Below are positions 3,606-6,982 of a stretch of DNA of 6,982 bases, piece by piece. The notes below the pieces were generated by a model that did not search any database, was not told the DNA's origin, and saw nothing but the letters and a program-made list of their open reading frames with translations. Source of the DNA: Rhodoferax sp. (GTDB taxonomy: Bacteria; Pseudomonadota; Gammaproteobacteria; Burkholderiales; Burkholderiaceae_C). Every line of letters starts with the position of its first letter. Position 1 is the stretch's first letter. Position numbers and translations under genes: made by a program. The stretch covers positions 1 through 6,982 of the forward strand of contig JAKFXU010000431.1 of assembly GCA_021731215.1 (NCBI GenBank), read 5' to 3'.

Positions 3606-5528
3606 TCACGCCCAATGGGTCTCCCAGCCCTGCAATTGCGCCGCCGGCATCGGCATGCTGATCAGATAACCTTGCGCAACATCGCAGCCCAGGCCCGCCA
3701 GGCGCGCCCAGATCGCCGGGCTGTCCACCCCTTCCGCCACGACTTTCAGGCCGAGCCTGTGACCAAGTTCGATCGTCGAGCAAACGATCACCGCCGAATT
3801 ACCGCTTTCCACCATCGGCATCACAAACGATTGGTCGATCTTGACCCCATCGACCGGCAATTTCTGCAAATAGCTCAGGCTGGAATAACCGGTGCCGTAG
3901 TCGTCGATGAGCAATTCGACATCCAGTTGCTTCAAGCGGGTGAGCGTTTCCAGGGCTCCATCCGGATCCGCCATCAAGGCGCTTTCGGTCAGTTCGAACT
4001 GGATCAGCGCGGGCGCAATGCCCCAGGTTGAAAACAGGCCGCGGATGCGGTCGACCAGCCCGGGGTCGTAAAGATCGTGCGCCGACAAATTGACCGCCAG
4101 CGCCCGCTCCAGCCCCGCTTCATGCCAGGCATAGCTTTGGCTAAATGCGGCTTCCAGCATCCAGTTTGTCAGCGGGGTGATCGTTCCCGCTTGCTCGGCG
4201 AGCCGGATGAATTCGGTCGTTGAAATCATGCCGTGGCGCGGATGCTGCCAGCGCACCAGGGCTTCGGCGCCGCACACACGGCGCGAGGCGATCTCCACTT
4301 TGGGCTGGCAATACAGGCTCAGTTCGTTGTTCTCGATGGCCCGGTGCAAATCGCCCATCAGCGCCAGCTCCCGGGTGTGTTCCTGCTCCTGTCCACCGGT
4401 GTACATGGCATAACCGCCGCGCACCGGCTTGGTCTGGTGCATGGCAGCGTTGGCGCGCCGGATCAGGGCATCGGCGTCGGTGGCATGACCGGGAAAGAGC
4501 GCAATGCCTATGCCCACCCGCGCATCGAGCGTGAGGCCGGCAACCTCCACCGGCTCACGCAACGTGCGCACCAGGCGTTGCGCCAGCCCGATCGCATACT
4601 CGGCGCCGCCATGGGGCAGCAGCAGGGCGAATTCGGCTTCCCCGACCCGCGCCAGCGTTTCGCTTTCCTGGACCGCGCCCGCCAGTCGCCGGCCGAGTGT
4701 CAGCAGCAGTTCGTCCCCGGCGCGGTAGCCCAGGACCTTGTTGATTTCATGAAAGCGGCCGACTTCCAGGTGCAAGAGGGCCAGCGAGTGGTGTTGTTGC
4801 CTGGCCGCCTGCATCGCCTCTTGCAGCCCCTCCAGCAGGAGCGTGCGATTGGGCAGGCCGGTGAGCGCATCGTAATAAGCCAGGCGCGCGATGGTGGCTT
4901 GCGCCGCGCGATGCTGAGCGCGGGTGCGCAAATTGGCAATGCCGTAGGCCAGATCATCGGCCAGCTCCTGGAGCAGTTTGACCTCCTCCACATCGAAGGC
5001 ATCGGGTTCGGCCGCCGCCATGACCAGGGCGCCGAGCACCTCGCCCTCCACGCGCAGCGGAAAGGCGGTCGCGGCGGCATAGCCGTGCTGGATCGCGTGC
5101 GCGCGCAAAGGAGCGTAGCCTGGACCCGCGTAGGAGGGTTCGGTGAGGATGTTCCTGCCCACCACGGGTTTACCGCTGCGGATCGCGCTGCCGGTCGCAT
5201 TGGCGCCCAATTCTGTGTCGGCCCAGCTGTAATGGAGTGATTCGAGGAACTCGGTTTCCGTGCCGACGGCCGCCATCCAGCGCACACTCTTCTTCTCATC
5301 ATGTTCCGCATAGGCAACCGAAGCGCAGCGATAACCACCCGTTTCCACGATAACCCGGCACATGTTGTGCAGCAGTTCCTGCTCGTCTGATGCCCGCAAC
5401 AAGGTCCGGTTGCCGGCGCTCAAGGTTCTAAGGGCGCGGCTGGCACGCGCGAGCTCTTGCTCCACCTGCCCGTTCGCCAGCACAGGGTTCGCACCGCCGC
5501 CAATCGGATCACCAGCAGGGTATGCCAT
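3606..5528 (-). CDS. GAF - degenerate GGDEF - EAL protein, probable c-di-GMP phosphodiesterase
   Basis: A 640-residue soluble signalling protein with no membrane segment. A GAF sensor domain occupies about 45-200 and GGDEF about 213-375, starting with DALTGLPNR (220-228). In the GGDEF domain the active-site motif is GEAEF (296-300) instead of GG[D/E]EF, and the metal-site strand is LEVGRFHEINK (254-264) instead of LDLDxFKxIND. Cyclase activity is therefore unlikely. The EAL domain (about 388-636) keeps the key residues: Glu422 in EALVRW, Asn480 in VNLS, ELTES (512-516), IDDYGTGYSSL (541-551) with Asp542/543, Lys563, Glu599 in AEGV and Gln619 in QGY. It should hydrolyse cyclic di-GMP under GAF control, with the GGDEF remnant perhaps sensing GTP. 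GGAGGG lies 6 bases before the ATG at 5526-5528. It is 159 bases after the dehydrogenase gene and probably has its own promoter. Confidence 0.9.
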   Translation of the reverse strand: MAYPAGDPIGGGANPVLANGQVEQELARASRALRTLSAGNRTLLRASDEQELLHNMCRVIVETGGYRCASVAYAEHDEKKSVRWMAAVGTETEFLESLHYSWADTELGANATGSAIRSGKPVVGRNILTEPSYAGPGYAPLRAHAIQHGYAAATAFPLRVEGEVLGALVMAAAEPDAFDVEEVKLLQELADDLAYGIANLRTRAQHRAAQATIARLAYYDALTGLPNRTLLLEGLQEAMQAARQQHHSLALLHLEVGRFHEINKVLGYRAGDELLLTLGRRLAGAVQESETLARVGEAEFALLLPHGGAEYAIGLAQRLVRTLREPVEVAGLTLDARVGIGIALFPGHATDADALIRRANAAMHQTKPVRGGYAMYTGGQEQEHTRELALMGDLHRAIENNELSLYCQPKVEIASRRVCGAEALVRWQHPRHGMISTTEFIRLAEQAGTITPLTNWMLEAAFSQSYAWHEAGLERALAVNLSAHDLYDPGLVDRIRGLFSTWGIAPALIQFELTESALMADPDGALETLTRLKQLDVELLIDDYGTGYSSLSYLQKLPVDGVKIDQSFVMPMVESGNSAVIVCSTIELGHRLGLKVVAEGVDSPAIWARLAGLGCDVAQGYLISMPMPAAQLQGWETHWA

Positions 5529-5562
5529 CAGCCGCCCTCCAACACCGTGAATGAATCACCTA

Positions 5563-5591
5563 TGCATAGCATGCGCGCAAGAACGGATCAA
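5563..5591 (-). promoter_or_regulatory. Candidate promoter of the GAF-GGDEF-EAL gene
   Basis: Minus strand TTGATC (5591-5586, four of six) and an extended -10 TGC-TATGCA (-10 at 5568-5563) are 17 bases apart, with a start expected near 5556 and a leader of about 28 bases. TATGCATA (5561-5568) is a perfect palindrome over the -10. Just downstream GTGA-ATGAA-TCAC (5547-5559) is an imperfect dyad that could bind a regulator. All of this is motif reading and moderately weak. Confidence 0.35.
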
Positions 5592-5602
5592 TGCAATAGC
5601 CA

Positions 5603-5619
5603 CCCGAGTGGGGCTCGGG
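5603..5619. terminator. Stem-loop after the acyl-CoA dehydrogenase gene (weak terminator candidate)
   Basis: CCCGAG-TGGGG-CTCGGG forms a perfect 6-bp GC-rich stem with a 5-base loop. It lies about 70 bases beyond the dehydrogenase stop and ahead of the EAL gene's promoter. On the minus strand it is followed by TGGCTATTGC, not a T-run, so it is not a standard intrinsic terminator. It may only slow transcription or protect the 3' end. Confidence 0.3.
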
Positions 5620-5687
5620 GAGCGCCGCAACCGGTGTTGCTTGTTTCGCGCTGCCTGACAACTGGAGCGGCAGGGGGATTCTCGCGC

Positions 5688-6827
5688 TTACATCGGATAG
5701 CGCCCCAGAATCTCGCGCGCCATCACGATGCGCTGGATATTGGCCGTGCCCTCGGCAATGTGGTACATCTTGACGTCGCGGTAATAACGCTCCACCGGGA
5801 AATCGCCCAGGTAGCCGTAGCCGCCGTGCACGCTGATGGCGGTGTCGCAGGCGCGCAGCGCCGCCTCGGCGGCAAACCATTTCGCCATCGACGATTCGAG
5901 CTTGATCGGCAGGCCGGCATCGAACATGCGCGCCGCATTCAGTGTCAGCAGGCGCGAGGCCTCGATTTCGGTCGCCATCTCCGCAATCGGAAACTGGACG
6001 CCCTGAAAGGCCGCGATCGGTTTGCCAAACTGCTGGCGCTCCTTGGCATAAACCACCGACGCCTCATAAGACGCCTGCGCGATGCCGGTGATCAGCGCGG
6101 CAACGTTGACGCGGCCGCGGTCCAGCGCCTGCGCAAACGCCTTGAAGCCGTGGCCTTCGGGCCCCAGCATGTTTTCCCTGGGCACCCGCACCTGGTCGAA
6201 GTACAGGCTGGAGGTGGGTGAGCCGTGCATGCCCATCTTCTGGTCGGGCGGGCCAATTTCGAAGCCCGGCATGCCGCGCTCCAGGATGAAGGCGGAGACG
6301 CCGGTCTCTGTTTTCACGGTGATAACAAAGATGTCGGCGATCGGGCCGTTGGTGATGAAGGCTTTGGAGCCGGTCAGCAGGTAGTCGTTGCCGTCGGCGC
6401 TGGCGTGCGTCAGCGGCGCGCCGGCGTTGGAGCCGCCGGACGGCTCGGTCAGGCCGAACGCGCCCATCTTCCTGGCCGAGATCAGGTCGCGCAGGTATTT
6501 GTCTTTTTGCGCCGGGCTGCCGTGGGTGCCTATCAGTTCGGTGACCAGGCTCACATGCGTATTGAAGGAGTTGCCGACAGCGCCGCTGGCCCTGGAGATT
6601 TCTTCGAGGATCAGGCACAGCGTGACGGCATCGCAGCCGGCGCCGCCATATTCCGGCGGCTGTGCGGCGCCCAGATAACCCTGCTCACCCAGCTCGCCGA
6701 ACAGCTCGCGCGGGAACTCGTTGCTTTCTTCAATTTGGCGCGCCTGCGGTGCAATGCGCTCCTGCGCGAACTTTCGGATCGCCTCCCGGGTGTCGAGCTG
6801 GTCGGCGCTGAGTTGGTACTTGTTCAT
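5688..6827 (-). CDS. Acyl-CoA dehydrogenase
   Basis: A 379-residue FAD enzyme of standard length that removes hydrogens from the alpha and beta carbons of an acyl-CoA and passes electrons to ETF. Seen: a helical N-domain (1-120), a flavin/substrate loop FGLTEPSGGSNAG (124-136), a beta domain, and a C-domain with LDRGRVNVAA (235-244), YAKERQQFGKPI (260-271) and HGGYGYLGDFPVERYYRD (334-351). Catalytic base Glu359 lies in AEGTANIQR. The TEP loop has SNA where SDA is common, a mild change. AAGGA sits 7 bases before the ATG at 6825-6827. A crotonase gene ends 71 bases upstream on the same strand, so the two probably form one beta-oxidation-like operon. The substrate is uncertain: short-chain fatty acyl, branched-chain, or a cyclohexanecarboxyl-CoA type acid are all possible. 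Confidence 0.93.
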   Translation of the reverse strand: MNKYQLSADQLDTREAIRKFAQERIAPQARQIEESNEFPRELFGELGEQGYLGAAQPPEYGGAGCDAVTLCLILEEISRASGAVGNSFNTHVSLVTELIGTHGSPAQKDKYLRDLISARKMGAFGLTEPSGGSNAGAPLTHASADGNDYLLTGSKAFITNGPIADIFVITVKTETGVSAFILERGMPGFEIGPPDQKMGMHGSPTSSLYFDQVRVPRENMLGPEGHGFKAFAQALDRGRVNVAALITGIAQASYEASVVYAKERQQFGKPIAAFQGVQFPIAEMATEIEASRLLTLNAARMFDAGLPIKLESSMAKWFAAEAALRACDTAISVHGGYGYLGDFPVERYYRDVKMYHIAEGTANIQRIVMAREILGRYPM

Positions 6828-6856
6828 GGCTTATTCCTTGAGGGGTCTGCTGGGAG

Positions 6857-6879
6857 GTCCGCAGCGCTGGCTTGCGGAC
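6857..6879. other. Stem-loop between crotonase and acyl-CoA dehydrogenase genes
   Basis: GTCCGCA (6857-6863) and TGCGGAC (6873-6879) form a perfect 7-bp inverted repeat with a 9-base loop in the 71-base gap between the two minus-strand genes. There is no T-run on either strand, so a full terminator is unlikely. It could act as an mRNA processing or stability element, or attenuate the downstream gene. Function is inference only. Confidence 0.4.
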
Positions 6880-6898
6880 GTCTGGCGCAGCAGCGGGA

Positions 6899-6982
6899 TT
6901 AACGGAACTGCTTGAAGTTGGGCGCTCGCTTCTCGACAAAAGCCTGCTTGCCCTCGTTGCTCTCAGCCGTGCTGCCCAGCAT
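6899..6982 (-). CDS. Crotonase-family enzyme (enoyl-CoA hydratase/isomerase), C-terminal end only
   Basis: Reading the minus strand from the window edge, 27 codons run to TAA at 6901-6899. They contain SNEGKQAFVEKRAPNFKQF, the hallmark crotonase C-terminus (EGxxAFxEKRxPxF), where the last helix covers the active site of the neighbouring subunit. The family includes enoyl-CoA hydratases, isomerases and ring-opening hydrolases such as BadI and MenB, and the visible tail cannot separate them. Position just ahead of an acyl-CoA dehydrogenase fits a beta-oxidation-like operon, in which the hydratase adds water to the enoyl-CoA produced by that enzyme. The start and catalytic residues are outside the window, and the leading Met codon at the edge is only an internal residue. 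Confidence 0.8.
   Translation of the reverse strand: MLGSTAESNEGKQAFVEKRAPNFKQFR

Noticed and set aside
4233..5240. A 335-codon plus-strand open frame opposite the GAF-GGDEF-EAL gene
   Set aside because: It is antisense to a gene with full domain and motif support, its translation has no recognisable motif and is rich in Gln, Arg, His and Gly as expected from the reverse of a GC-rich gene.
5457..6902. Plus-strand open frames of 254 and 225 codons opposite the acyl-CoA dehydrogenase
   Set aside because: They mirror a well-supported dehydrogenase gene, show low-complexity Ala/Gly/Arg composition and no protein family features.
1..6982. CRISPR array, tRNA, rRNA, riboswitch
   Set aside because: No regularly spaced repeats, no cloverleaf or rRNA-like conserved stretches, and no recognisable riboswitch core were seen on either strand.

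Overview
The window reads as a stretch of chromosome from a GC-rich betaproteobacterium, most likely a member of the Comamonadaceae (Polaromonas, Rhodoferax or Acidovorax type). The grounds are protein style (LivG/LivF, an AcuR-like TetR regulator, an acyl-CoA dehydrogenase and a crotonase) and an intergenic repeat (TATACCAAAT...AGCCCCCG...AGCTATCA) of a kind I remember from that family. Genus-level placement is inference.

Left part (1-2521): the first 127 bases look like the right end of an IS66-type insertion sequence carrying the last 29 codons of a transposase. It ends only 31 bases from the stop codon of livF. On the minus strand, in transcription order, lie a TetR/AcuR-type regulator (2486-1818), livG (1627-860) and livF (860-159). 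LivG and LivF are the two ATPases of a branched-chain amino acid type (HAAT) ABC importer. Their genes overlap by one base. No permease (LivH, LivM) or binding-protein gene is visible. Both the regulator and livG are preceded by a plausible sigma-70 promoter, and in each the -35/-10 spacer region contains a TAGACC-type inverted repeat. This suggests that one regulator controls both itself and the transporter genes.

Middle part (2487-3605): a gene-poor AT-richer stretch (2487-2831) holds the regulator promoter, a doubtful 31-codon ORF, one copy of the intergenic repeat and the vapBC promoter. A complete VapB-VapC type II toxin-antitoxin pair follows on the plus strand (2832-3463). A second repeat copy begins four bases after vapC, so the toxin-antitoxin cassette is bracketed by repeats in the same orientation. 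Directly after the second copy, an in-frame scrap of 21 codons matches the extreme C-terminus of a thiolase, a gene relic left by a rearrangement.

Right part (3606-6982): all on the minus strand are the C-terminal 27 codons of a crotonase-family enzyme (window edge), a full-length acyl-CoA dehydrogenase (6827-5688) and a GAF-GGDEF-EAL protein (5528-3606). In the last, the GGDEF domain is degenerate while the EAL phosphodiesterase motifs are intact. The dehydrogenase and hydratase form part of a beta-oxidation-like acyl-CoA pathway. The thiolase relic and the HAAT-type transporter with a TetR regulator fit the same theme of organic-acid uptake and CoA-dependent degradation. The substrate cannot be read from the sequence.

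No tRNA, rRNA or CRISPR array was seen. No clearly novel system stands out. The items most worth a second look are the shared operators with a probably leaderless regulator mRNA, the unusual LivG signature motif, and the repeat/vapBC/thiolase-relic junction.
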